Source of the DNA: Bryum argenteum
Lineage: Eukaryota; Streptophyta; Bryopsida; Bryales; Bryaceae
Direction: 5' to 3'
Assembly (NCBI GenBank): GCA_037043015.1
Contig: CM073330.1
Span: 10,310,512-10,374,511 of the forward strand
DNA length: 64,000 nt
The notes beneath the pieces are model-generated. The model was not told where the DNA came from. It made no database searches and worked only from the letters and a program-made list of their open reading frames with translations. This document shows positions 53,686 through 64,000 of the stretch, piece after piece. The first letter of the stretch is position 1; each line of letters starts with the position of its first letter. The position numbers were made by a program, and so were the translations under genes.

Positions 53686-54974
53686 ACAGGGGGGATTTTT
53701 TTAGGAGAATGTGCCAAGTGCTCGAGAATCAAAGAAGAATAATAAAAACTTGGCGTTTTCTTGATGTGGTCTTGAATTTTCGAAGGTGAAATTGTAAATT
53801 GTTCACTTCAAAATTTAAGTGTGGGTTACATTTCCAAGACAAATTTGACCCTTAAATGCACATGGGTTCTGAAACGGGCAACCCAAAATCGGATCAAAAC
53901 ATCTTTTGGACTTGGGCATCATATATAGTGCATTTTTTGAACTTGGGCAGCATGAATGAACCAATCAATGATGAGCTTGCAACCTCCTACAGAGAGAGAT
54001 AGATAGATAGAAACTCCGGTCCCTTTCTAAGGGGCCGGTGTGAATGAAGTGTCCATTTGTAATGCTAATATCCCGATGGCCACCGGACAAGGGGAAATTG
54101 GAACAATACTACTTCCCCCTCTCGAGGGTGGACACTATAACTACGCTAGTTTCTAGCCTAGTTACTAATGCCTTGAAGATACTTGACCAACCTCCTACAA
54201 GGTTATGTACAACTTCAACCTTCCTACCACAATCCTTTCAAAGCACAAATTCACTCATAACAGTTGTAATTTGAATTGTAAAATTTCACTTTTTAAATGC
54301 ATCTTAAGAAGGTGATCAATTTGACATCAAAATATAAGTGAAAATTTGAGTGGAGTGGGAGCTTTTGAGCAGATTCCATTGAAAACAAGACTTGCGAGCT
54401 TGCTTACGTGTAAGGGTTAAGGCTAGAGTTGTTCTCAATGGGGAATTAGCCTACTAAGCAGTTTTTGGTATTGCTTAGATTTTCAACATGTTACCTTGCT
54501 AGAATCAATAGGAATAAAACCATTCCATTAACCTCTCTTTGATTGGCTTGCAATAAGACCTAAAAGTAAAGCACTCCTCACAACGTTCACTATGACAAAA
54601 TCACAAATTCTTCTTGCTTTGGTCATTTTCAATGCCAAGTTAGACCATGCATTTGTAATTGAAAGTTAGAAGAAATTGTTGAAGTTGAACTCATAATCTT
54701 TTGAATTTACAAAATCTTTGTAGCTTTTCTGAGATTCTAGTATTGTAAACACCTAATCTATCATTGAACACTTAAGGGATTTCACTATACTTGAAATGAT
54801 AACACATTTACTATATTTCATTAATTAGCAAATAGAAAAAACACATATTTCACAATTTTGAAGCGACATGTATAGCTCAACTTATAACCAAACACTCACT
54901 GCATGTACATGCAACAACATGGTAGAGGTGGAGAAATATAGGAATAAAGATAAATAAAAATGTAAAGTGTTTGG
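53686..54974. other. Intergenic DNA, no gene recognised
   Basis: AT-rich. The open frame at 54044-54274 (plus strand) resembles coding sequence only weakly and matches no family I know. A short GATA-type simple repeat occurs near 53995-54008. Confidence 0.4.
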
Positions 54975-55207
54975 TTAACCCTTAAAAGTCCCTTGGGGAT
55001 AGTATGTACGCTGTTGTATAATTAGGATTTGCTACCAACAAGAAACTCTAAACTCGAATTGTAATAGCTCACTAGAACCGCATTAATTCAAATGTCAACT
55101 TCTTCTTTGAACTCAAACCCATTAAAGGTGTGCATTCACTCCAATTACAACCAAAATACACCGTATTCTACTGGTCGCCACGGCACGCTCAGACCTTTAG
55201 GGGTTAA
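54975..55207. repeat. TTAA-bounded segment with family D-like ends
   Basis: Left end 'ttaacccttaaaagtccc', right end 'agacctttaggggttaa', 233 bp apart. The interior does not match other family D members, so it is either a divergent subfamily or a chance pairing of two fragment ends. Confidence 0.4.
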
Positions 55208-55620
55208 AGAGTAGTGTTGGCTTAGAGGTGCTTCTCCACTATATGTTACTCAAAGCTCACCAAGGAATGAGCCGCCAAAATCACGCATTGCAAAATACTC
55301 AAGACAAGTTCATCATGAGGAAGTTTGGTACAAACTTTGGGTGAGTAAGGTACAGCTTAACCCTTTATTGACACATGGTACCAAATTGGTCCTCGAATCT
55401 CAACAAGAACTTCCATACTCTCAACGGTGGCAAATTTCGAGATTTTACCCGATGTGGTCGTTTAAAAAAAAAAAAAATTACAGAATCAAGTTAGCTCGAC
55501 ACTCACCATTTTGGATTTTCAAATTTATTTAATTATCTATGCTAAAATATGGTCAAAGGACAGTGAGGTCACATTTTTCTCAAAACAGTGATGTCAATTA
55601 AGGGTTAAGTGCCACAAATA

Positions 55621-55888
55621 TTAACCCCTAAAGGTCCTTGATACAAAAAAATTTAAATTATTAAAAAGAGCCTTCTTCTACTTCAGGTGCAAATAAACTC
55701 AATCTAAGCATTGATTAGAAGATCCAAACGTAGGATCTTGAAGTTAACTTGACCCTTTTCTCGAATGTCAACTTTGAACCGTTAATTTTTCTCCAATTTT
55801 GAGATTATAATGGTCAAAGTTGGCTGAATTTTCTCCCTGCGGAAATCCCAAAAAGCGATTTCCGCTTTCTTGGACCTTTACGGGTTAA
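55621..55888. mobile_element. TTAA-bounded inverted-repeat element, family D copy
   Basis: Starts 'ttaacccctaaaggtccttg' and ends 'ttggacctttacgggttaa', about 268 bp. Its reverse complement matches 51810-52040 at about 90 percent by eye, making this the best-preserved pair in the family. Confidence 0.8.
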
Positions 55889-56191
55889 GTTAGGACGAGG
55901 AATCTAGTTGCTGTTTACTTTTCTTTTGGATGTGCCTACTTTGCATGGCCTCTATGTAGCATAGCTTTGATGCCACTTGTATGGAAGGAAACACATGAGT
56001 ACTTGTACCGAAAAGCAAATATGTTTGTAAAACCGACCCATCTTACTACACTATCCGGAGGTTGGATCTTCTTACGAGCACTCATGCTCGCTTTTTCCGT
56101 GCAGTTACATGACGGAGTACATGCAGAGCGGTTTAAAAACAAGAAAGATTTTAGTCACTTTTTCTCCCACTTTTTTCCACTTGTTTTCTGA
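55889..56191 (+). other. Unassigned open frame, membrane-protein-like
   Basis: About 100 codons are open on the plus strand from a TAA at 55886-55888 to the stop near 56191. The stretch has two hydrophobic segments (YFSFGCAYFAWPLCSIALMP and GGWIFLRALMLAFSV) separated by a polar part (WKETHEYLYRKANMFVKPTH). Composition and the absence of stops look protein-like. There is no clear start codon and no convincing splice partner; I do not recognise the family. It could be an exon of an unrecognised gene or a gene fragment lying directly beside a family D element. Confidence 0.3.
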
Positions 56192-57200
56192 TCTTCAACA
56201 AAGATTTTATTTTTTACTTTTATTTTTTTTGCAAGTAGAGAGGCAAATCCAAGTGGAGGGGTCCAATTTGAATTCAACTATCTGTGCTGCCGCCTTAGCC
56301 AAGCATCAATGCTATCACCAAATTGAACATATACAGTTGGACTACCTAAAAGCGCCAGGGGACCTAAAATGGCGCTGTACCTCATTTGTAGATTGTGAAA
56401 ATACAGATGTACCTCATTTGTATATAACGCTTATGGGTCAAACCTTACTTAGCACTTTGGAATTTTGTATAAAATTCACAAATGCTAATTACATTTTGCA
56501 AATTTTTGCAATCCTCCTGAAAACCTATTTCGAATGTGGTCATAATTTTATTTTGAGTTTACTAGTGCTAAAAATAGGTCAGATCTCTTAAGTTGGTGCT
56601 TATAGGACACTCAACCTTACATGTGCAGGGTGATTACCATACTATCAAATCCTCAGGACACTTATGGTAGCAGTGCCAAGAATGGCGCAGTGCCAAAAAT
56701 GGAGCCCTAGTAATCTTGAGTCAGAGGTACATAATAGATTCCCCATGCAATAGTATCATGTACTCACCGCAGACAATATAGGGTGACTTTTTAGGGCATC
56801 ATTTTAGGAACACCTATACTTTCAACTTCAAAAATTCATAACTCATTGTAGAAGAGTTCAAAAATGATGATTCCACTTGCTCTATTCTTCTACTAGTTTT
56901 CCCCATGCACGAAAATTGCTTGTACTGGTGACATCCCTGTAGATTTCTCGTGCTGAAAATTGAGCCATTATAGAGCACCATTCCATATGTACAGGCACAT
57001 CAACATAGGGATGGGAAAGCCTTAGTTCAATTAATGTGGGTAACAATCACTACACTAAAAATTATATGTAGTGTTGGATGGCAAATAGTGTAGTCATCTC
57101 AATTATGTCACAACACTGTTAGTCATGTAATGTAATGGACAATTAGTGTAAGGACCCATTGTCTGCGTTTCTTGAGTTTCACTTTTTTCCTCGTTTTGAA
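56192..57200. other. Upstream region of the GST-fold gene
   Basis: No gene is recognised. A small hairpin-like repeat lies at about 57050-57148 ('cactacactaaaaatta' and 'caattagtgtaagg'). The promoter of the gene at 57201 should lie at the right end. Confidence 0.4.
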
Positions 57201-60200
57201 ATGGCGAACAGGAGAGGAGATCTTGCTGAGCAGATCCTGATTAGCAAAGAATCAAGGGGTTCACTGGCTTTCAGGGGTTTAATGGCTTGGAGTCTACCTG
57301 TAATGAGTCGAGTAGCGATGGCCTTCTCCCATGATTCTCCGTCCACTTCCCTTGTTCTCAGTTTTGTGTTGGTCGCTGGTTAGCTTCTCAATGAATAAAT
57401 TGGTTGAAATGTAAAGCTTCGAGCTCTTCTTTCTTTTTAGGGTTTAGGATATGATTCTCTTTTCTGCTTCGTTTGAAGCAATAAAAAGGGTGATATGCAA
57501 ATAGGGCATTATTTGCTTTGTAGATACACTAGTGGAAGATTCAAGAAGCGGAAAAAGTGCTTCTCAAGGAAATGGGGACTCGTGTTGAAAGTGTTATCTA
57601 TGAGGATCTATGTGGTATTCAATTTGTCACTAAGATCACGAAACTGAGTGAGTTAGAGCATTTAATTGAGAGTTCCAAACCCAGATTTACTTTAGCTTGA
57701 AATCCAACACTAAATGAAAACTATCTTTTACTAATACTCTCTAGAATTTACAATTGTTGACAATTGATGTTGTAGTTGGCATTTAGAGTTGCCATGAGTT
57801 TACCGTTGTTGACAATTGGTGTTGTTGTTTGTATTTAGTGTTGCCATCACTATATATAATCTTTAGTGTGGTGACTAGCCTGACCAATTGTACTCATACA
57901 GATATTTGATGCTTGTTGGAACAAATCTTGTGCTATGGTAACTAAATATTGTAGCAAGTGCATGTGAATTAATAGTAAATTTTTTACTCCATGTTTCTTA
58001 ATTCCTAAACGTCCCAGCCTATATTTAGTCAAAAAAATTATTTTTTCACAAAAGTGTCATAGATGGAAATGAAGGTAAGCTAATTAGATCTTAACCGTAC
58101 AAACTTGTAATGAACATGTTTGAGGTCATGTGAACCAAAATTTGGGTCATGAGGCCTTATAAATTGCAAGATCAAAACGTCTTAGTACTCAGAATGAGCT
58201 ACAAAATTTCATAATTTTAACTTTGAAGTGAAAACATTATCAACAAAGCGACTCCAATGAAAAAATCTTCAATTATGAAGTTGTTTGCCTTCATTTCAAT
58301 ATTACCTATTTTTTGAGTTAAGATATTTTTTTGATGATTCAACTACTATTCAAAAAAGAATCATCAAAAAAAAATCTTGGCTCGAAAAATAGCCTTGCCA
58401 TGGTAAAAGCCACCAAAATATCTATTAAGCGGGAAAACTGTCCAAAAGTAGACCCTTTGCTCTCATATCTACGCCCCAATTAGAAAATGACTTTGATTTG
58501 GTTCATATTTCTACTACTAAGACTAGAATCTAAATGGAATTCATTCCATTAAATAAAGTTGAAATCTAACCGTGGATAAAGGAGATATAGATCCTAAACA
58601 CTCATCTATTTTTTTACTTTTATCATTGTAGAAACATTGTTGAAGATTGAATATCAAAATTATTTGGATAAAAATCTTCCTGCTAAAAAGTTGTTGGATT
58701 TTGTCTTAAGATCATGATCATGTAAAATAAAATTCATCAAAAACTATTTTTGGTATCACACTATCACATGATTGGCTTATAATTGTAAAACATGACCAAT
58801 TTTTGAAAACCCAAAACCAAAAGTTGCCTTCCCTTAAATGCATGCCATTGATTCATACTTCATTCTATGTGGCCGCAGTTTTGAACATACAATCTAGACT
58901 TGATTGGGAACCCAACTCAAGTAATCTTGTCCAAAACAAAGCTTAGATAAAGAACTTATGGCTTTTTGAAGTATCTCTCCTTTCATCCAAAATGTAGAAA
59001 AACAACATTAGGGACGTTTAGGAACTAAGAGAAATTTTGATGAGTGGTATAACAACATGTGGCATTTTACATGAATCATTTGTGATTAAAAAACCCTAAA
59101 ACCTTTAAAACCCTAAAAATGCAATCTTGAAATTTTGAGAATTCCGAGCTAATTCATTTTTGAGAGCTTCTTGTCTAAATTATTTCATTCCAAAGAATGA
59201 AGTTATTTTGTCATTTGCTAATGAACATGTATAAAGCTAAGCATCATATAGCATCAAATATATAGGTCGTGTTTGATATTCTACTTCTTAAGTGATCTCT
59301 TGTAGTCAATTTTTAATAGATGAATATGTAGAAGAAACAAAATACTTTTCATTGCTTTGGTGATAGCCCAAGATCTACTTTAATTTTATTGTCAAGGCTT
59401 TGATATCTTGGAAAGGAATATTGTATAATACTATGAAGGATTGATGTAGTGTTTGAAGCTAAACCTGTCAAGAAAATAATTTCAAGGATTATTTAAGGTT
59501 ATCTAAGATGCAAAATATGCATATGTGAGATATTTTTATGATTTTGTGCACAAAAGTAGTTTCTTTGAGCTTCATGTTCAAAGTTGTTGAATGTGATATT
59601 GACATTCTAAGACCTTTATAAATAGGAACACCATTTAAACATGGAGCATGAAGAGTTTTTACGAGAAAAGACAAGGTTGGGATTGCAAGGAGTGTTACTC
59701 ATAATAATCTCCCAACTTGTCTCCTCATGACTTCCCTTTGCATCTCTCTTGCACGTATCATTCACATTGCTCTTTCGGCACAAGGCAAGTTGGACAATGG
59801 TGGGGATGATTTTAAGGCATGGCATCCAATATGACGCTCATCACAGATGGTAAGTAATAAACCTCTATACTCTTACAAATTTCTTCAATAGCAAGGTGTT
59901 TTTCTGACAATACACCAAGAAATAACCAATCATTCATATTAAGTGACAGTGAGCTATGATATTCATTTTTAGCAATGAAATGAGATGACCTCTTTAGCCT
60001 AAAAGATTCACATATATACATAGTATATTCAAAGAGTTCAAAGAAGATTTATGCTTAAAAGTAATAGCAACCATACTCTCAAAAACTTAACATCACTACT
60101 TACACAAACAAAGAGATTTGTTTGTATAAGTAGACGCATTTGACTCCATTTCATTTTTGACAAATTTTCTCAACACCAAAAACACAAACATATTTGTACA

Positions 60201-63147
60201 CCGCAACATCTTAAAGAAGAGGTGAGAAGATCGAGCTAACAAATACTATAGTTTCTAAATTGTGCACAAGTCAACGTAAATAACAAACATACAACATTTT
60301 AGGGTTTGCGAAAAATGTGCCTCCCTTCCTACCCAAATTTCTCACCACAAAAAGTCCACATTTCATTTGATAGTCCACCATCACCAAGTTGGTAGCGTTA
60401 CTTATCTTTGACTCGCAACATACTATGCTCTTATTTTGGGATCATCATCTCTACGTATAGGATATAACTCTTTTAGTGAAATCATTTTCTTCACAATTTG
60501 AGGTTGTTTTTTTTTTGGTTGGGTTCAATTTGCAGGTGCTTCACACTACTGCGAAAAGGTGAAAACTCCGGGCACCATGTCCGATCATATGTATGGTGTA
60601 GTTATGAATTCCGTATGTCATTTAAAACGAAGGAAAGTATGCAGATGGTTGAATTGAGGGAAGTGGAAGTGGTGGAAGGGTACAGGCACGATGGGCGCTG
60701 GAAAGAGCGGGCGTGGTTTACACGGAGACCAAGCATGTCGTGCTTTTGCACATGTTATTCACCAGGTTTGTGCCTTGCAAGCAAGCTAACGTAAAAGTGT
60801 TACCAAATGACACATTTAACTACTTCTAGACTGGAAGGAGTCCAGAAGTAAGGCAACGGGGGATCCCCACACTCATGTGAGTAAGATATAGTGTAAACAC
60901 GATAATGTAAATCGGGGGATCTTTGGAGAATATAAAGATACTCACATTCCTGATGTAAATTTTCAATTGATATAATAATCATTCCACAAAACTTGTAATT
61001 TCCAAAATTTGCTCTACTACTCCATAATTCCTGAATGAGTCCGGATTTAGTTGAATGTGGCATCCAAACATTCAATGTCAAAATCTCGGGTGTAAATTTC
61101 TAGGTACGTATTGAAGGTATCATAATTTTGGGTGTAAATTTTGAGGCATGTATTCAAGGTATCATAATTTAGGGTGAGATCATCAAAGAGGATATGGTAA
61201 AAAAGAATTGTGGTTTGACAAGTGTATTGAAGAATTTAACACTCCAATGTTTGAATCTCACTAACACTAATTATAAAATTTGAAATGCAGGGGTTTAGGA
61301 GCAGGAACAAGTTGTCCAAAGTTAGTGATGGGCAGAAGTTCCGAAAGGGTTGTGCTTCAAGAATCGCCCGACATCTTGAGATTTGCGGACAAGAACATTC
61401 GGAACGAAGAAGATCGGTTGTACCCGGATGATGCCGAGATGCATAAACTTGTCCAAGCTTGGGGTATGGCACACATTCAAGCCTCGATCACGCATATTGA
61501 CTCACAAGGTTGTCTCATCAAACACAAAATTCCTATTCATTTGTCAAACACAATGTACATCTAAGACGTTTTCAATGTATCAGATGTACATCTCATCTAA
61601 GTTGTGTCTGACAAATGAATAGGAATTTTGTCTGATAGGACAACCCTGATTGAATGATACATTGTTTTTCTTTGCTTGCTCACACAAGATCAAGAGGATG
61701 ATGCTTACATATTGTCACTTTGTATGCAAAATCTAATTTTGCATACAAGTTCGTTTTCGTTTTCGTTTTCATTTTCGTTTTTAATTTTTTAATTTTTTAT
61801 TTTATTTTTTTTATTTTTTTTTACAAATTGATGGCACGGGTGATAGATTCCTGGTTTTCTATTTTGCCTTTTGCTTAGAAAGAATCACGGGTATATGGAA
61901 GGTACACAAAAACAGAATGGAGGTTCGACAAGCAATTGGGGCCTCACGTGCGGCGGTGGTCGTACTGCTACCTCCTGTTTGATGCGTGCAGTTATCTGCT
62001 ATTGACGCAAGGGGCGCCCATGGTGGAGCGCGTCTTTGCTTGGATCCTCATGCCCTTCTTACGGCGCATCGTCTATAGCGCCTTGTATTGTAACAAACCC
62101 GGCGCCAAAGACCGCTCCTTGCAAGTTGTTGAAGCCATCTTCAAAGAGGTTCCATCAATGTTTTCCAAAAAACCGAAAATTGTTATACAACTCTTCTTTG
62201 TATATTCGATAGAGAGCATGTTAACCCCTAAATTTCCTTGTTGCAAAACGGTACAAGTCACAAAATTTGACCTTCCTTCAGATTAAGCTCAAAAAATCTC
62301 AATCTAAGCAAAATCTAAAAGATTCAACCGTAAGATCTCAAAGTCCACTTGACATTCTTCGCACATACCAAATCTGAACCGTTCATTCTTCCTCATTTGT
62401 GAGATTATAATGGTCAAATTTGGCTGAGTTTTTCTCATGCAGGAACCTCCAAAACCCGTTTCGGGTTTTAAGGGGAGTGGGGGTTAATTACAACAAATCC
62501 CTCGGACGTATGCTTGTCGTTTGTTGAAACCGTAATGCATCTGCTTATCTTATAACCCCTCTGGCATCATACCACTAAAATGGCACACCTCAACTGTCTA
62601 AACTACGGTTCAAAAACCATGTGATATTACAAAATTTGAAGATGATACTTTGGAAAATGAGTGATAATGTGTAAGAAGGAGTGATATTACAGAATGCACC
62701 ATTCCGTAATGTACAAATGTAAGATCTGGTGTGACAAAATGGCTTATGGAACAACACCATGTTAACGAAATTGGGGTTTTATGTGCAGGTTGATGAGTTG
62801 CTCGCTGATGGGCGGCCATTCATTTGTGGTCGGAGGTTCACAGCTGCGGACGTGACATTTGCTGCTCTTGGTGGACCGATGGTTGCTCCTCCACAGTACG
62901 TCTGATGTATACGAGAATTTTGAAGCTTGATATCATTCTTAATAGCGGATGAGAAATTTCTTTATTAGTGGCTCTTGTAATTATAAAAAGGATAACACTT
63001 TAAAAGTGATAATGAGAAGAAGGATGTTTTTACAGATATGGAGCATGGCTGCCTGTTATGGAAGAGTGCCCTACGGACATGGCTTCCACAATGCAATCGT
63101 TGAGAAAATCAGCCGCTGGAAAAGTGAGATTCCTTCTTCGTACTTGA
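57201..63147 (+). CDS. Glutathione S-transferase-fold protein, 7 exons
   Basis: Likely a soluble thioredoxin-fold/alpha-helical GST-family protein; substrate unknown. Exons: 57201-57378, 60536-60558, 60686-60765, 61291-61463, 61916-62148, 62789-62895, 63036-63147, giving 301 residues with all phases consistent. The N-terminal domain reads SHYCEKARWALERAGVVYTE, where the Cys region is the usual active site, then SCPKLVMG...VLQESPDILRFAD. The helical domain has FDKQLGPHVRRWSYCYLLFD and the N-capping-like segment ICGRRFTAADVTFAAL. It ends LRKSAAGKVRFLLRT. Exon 1 (starting MANRRGD) is least certain: it has the right phase, but its 59 residues are not family-typical and intron 1 is 3.2 kb. The class resembles bacterial or cyanobacterial-type GSTs more than plant tau/phi forms. 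Confidence 0.8.
57990..58990. repeat. Dispersed repeat family E, copy 2 (reverse; GST intron 1)
   Basis: The reverse complement matches 21860-22800 over most of its length, including 'gtcatagatggaaatgaagg' against 'ccttcatttccattcatgac'. The hairpin region of copy 1 is represented here by a degraded 'aagactagaatctaaatgga' near 58520. Confidence 0.65.
60829..61085. repeat. Dispersed repeat family F, copy 2 (GST intron 3)
   Basis: Direct copy of 49229-49485: 'gtccagaagtaaggcaacgg', 'aaatcgggggatctttggag', 'aatataaagatac' and 'gaatgagtccggatttag' correspond in order. Confidence 0.65.
61505..61648. mobile_element. hAT-like MITE, family A copy 3 (GST intron 4)
   Basis: Starts 'caaggttgtctcatcaaac' and ends 'gtctgataggacaaccctg', 144 bp. 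It matches copies 1 and 2. The flanking octamers (ttgactca and attgaatg) are only partly alike, so the target duplication has decayed or was altered. It lies 41 bp after the exon 4 donor. Confidence 0.82.
62221..62487. mobile_element. TTAA-bounded inverted-repeat element, family D copy (GST intron 5)
   Basis: Left end 'ttaacccctaaatttccttg', right end 'agtgggggttaa', about 267 bp. Its interior ('caaaatttgaccttccttc', 'aacccgtttcgggttttaa') matches 51556-51815, defining a second subfamily of family D. Confidence 0.7.
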
Positions 63148-64000
63148 ATGGCGCCACCCTCTAACTTACTCTAGACTTTGATGTGTTCAATTTATGTGTT
63201 TCGAAAAAAAAACTAGTGCTTTGCTACATAGAGAAATAAAACAAGGTACAAGAGCAATATGTAGTTCAAATGCTCATCGTTGAATTGTCGTAGTTCGCCC
63301 TTGAGAATGTCCCTTAGTTTATTATTGTGCGTAAATTTGTTTAATGGTGACTCTTATTTGTAATTTGTATGTGGGAATGATGGCTACTCAGCATATTTTG
63401 AAGATTTATGAGACAAAGCGACATAGAGGACAAGAACAATCAAGGGCAATTTGCAAAGTTGGATAGTTAGATTCAAGTATGGTTGACATTTTTTATGAGG
63501 TAAGGGCGATTGAGGATTTGAATGATAAGGGTAAGTGGCCACTTTAGATCTTTTGAAGATAGATCTTGAAAAAAATGATGAGTTACAAACATGCATGTTA
63601 CCATCCTTGAGTCTCAGAGAAGAAGCCTTCCGAGCCTCATTTGAGGTTGGCGTGAATAGAGTATTTTGTTGGAACTACCAGTGCTACATTCTTGCACGAC
63701 ATGTAACCAATGTTAGGACTTCCAACCCTCGTGGCCTATGTCTCCCCACAAATTATTGGATTTAAGATCTTGAAGTCTTGCCTTCTGGAGTTACTGCAGC
63801 AAGTACATGACATGGTTACATATGTTTGAATAACTCGTGCCAAATCTAAAGCCACTATGTTGTTTGAGCCCAACTTTTGATAATGCTCAGTAGCAAATTG
63901 GTGACTAACTATGACAAAAGTTCATGATGGCTTTTCTAGTATATCCTCCGCGTTGATCTATTTACGAAATCTCATCCAAATGAAATTTATGTGTAATTTA
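63148..64000. other. Downstream region, no gene recognised
   Basis: Contains the 3' UTR of the GST-fold gene. No further conserved protein, RNA gene or repeat family member is recognised to the end of the window. Confidence 0.5.

Noticed and set aside
59090..59120. Telomere-like CCCTAAA repeats
   Set aside because: Only two separated imperfect units ('aaccctaaaa'); too short for an interstitial telomere.
61280..61300. ATG at 61280 as the start of a separate GST-like gene
   Set aside because: It lies before the acceptor at 61289-61290. The exon joins upstream exons that supply the missing thioredoxin-fold motif in the right phase.
63036..63164. Alternative reading frame of the last GST exon ending ISRWKSEIPSS...NGATL
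   Set aside because: The phase set by the 62789-62895 exon gives QYGAWLPVMEE and then LRKSAAGKVRFLLRT, which matches the family terminus; the other frame does not join in phase.
1..64000. A novel multi-gene defence or biosynthetic system
   Set aside because: The five recognisable genes belong to unrelated, well-known plant or ciliary pathways and lie on both strands with independent promoters; nothing suggests a functional cluster.

Overview
The window is nuclear DNA of a land plant that still makes flagellated sperm. It carries a complete axonemal dynein heavy chain gene, which flowering plants have lost, beside three plant-type genes: the chlorophyll-degradation enzyme STAY-GREEN, the ascorbate enzyme GDP-L-galactose phosphorylase (VTC2) with its upstream reading frame, and a U6 snRNA gene with a plant-type Pol III promoter. 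A bryophyte fits best, given the short introns (mostly 150-700 bp), but a lycophyte, fern, cycad or Ginkgo is not excluded. The species cannot be named from the sequence alone.

Layout. 1-3.1 kb: AT-rich upstream DNA with repeat remnants. 3.13-37.45 kb (+): one 63-exon gene for a single-headed inner-arm dynein heavy chain of the DNAH3/7/12 type. It translates to about 4190 residues with every splice phase consistent and no internal stop; many introns carry small inverted-repeat elements. 38.7-41.8 kb (-): five-exon STAY-GREEN gene, convergent with dynein. 42.12-42.22 kb (+): U6 snRNA, head-to-head with STAY-GREEN across about 360 bp. 42.85-45.08 kb (-): six-exon VTC2, with an overlapping ACG-initiated uORF reaching to 45.31 kb. 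45.3-57.2 kb: gene-poor, repeat-dense stretch with several families of terminal-inverted-repeat elements, minisatellites, a possible 3.1-kb composite element and two unassigned coding-like segments. 57.2-63.15 kb (+): a seven-exon gene for a glutathione S-transferase-fold protein, including a 23-bp microexon. The rest is AT-rich with nothing recognised.

The dynein acts in the sperm axoneme, STAY-GREEN and VTC2 in chlorophyll turnover and vitamin C synthesis, and U6 in the spliceosome. The sequence shows no shared pathway: this is a stretch of ordinary plant chromosome, not a gene cluster. The most informative points are the VTC2 uORF, the exon-1/splice-donor duplication inside the STAY-GREEN intron, the compact U6/STAY-GREEN divergent promoter, an altered AAA2 P-loop in the dynein, and several small mobile-element families (one hAT-like with exact 8-bp target duplications, one always bounded by TTAA) that recur in introns and intergenic DNA. 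I found no candidate for a wholly new multi-gene system.
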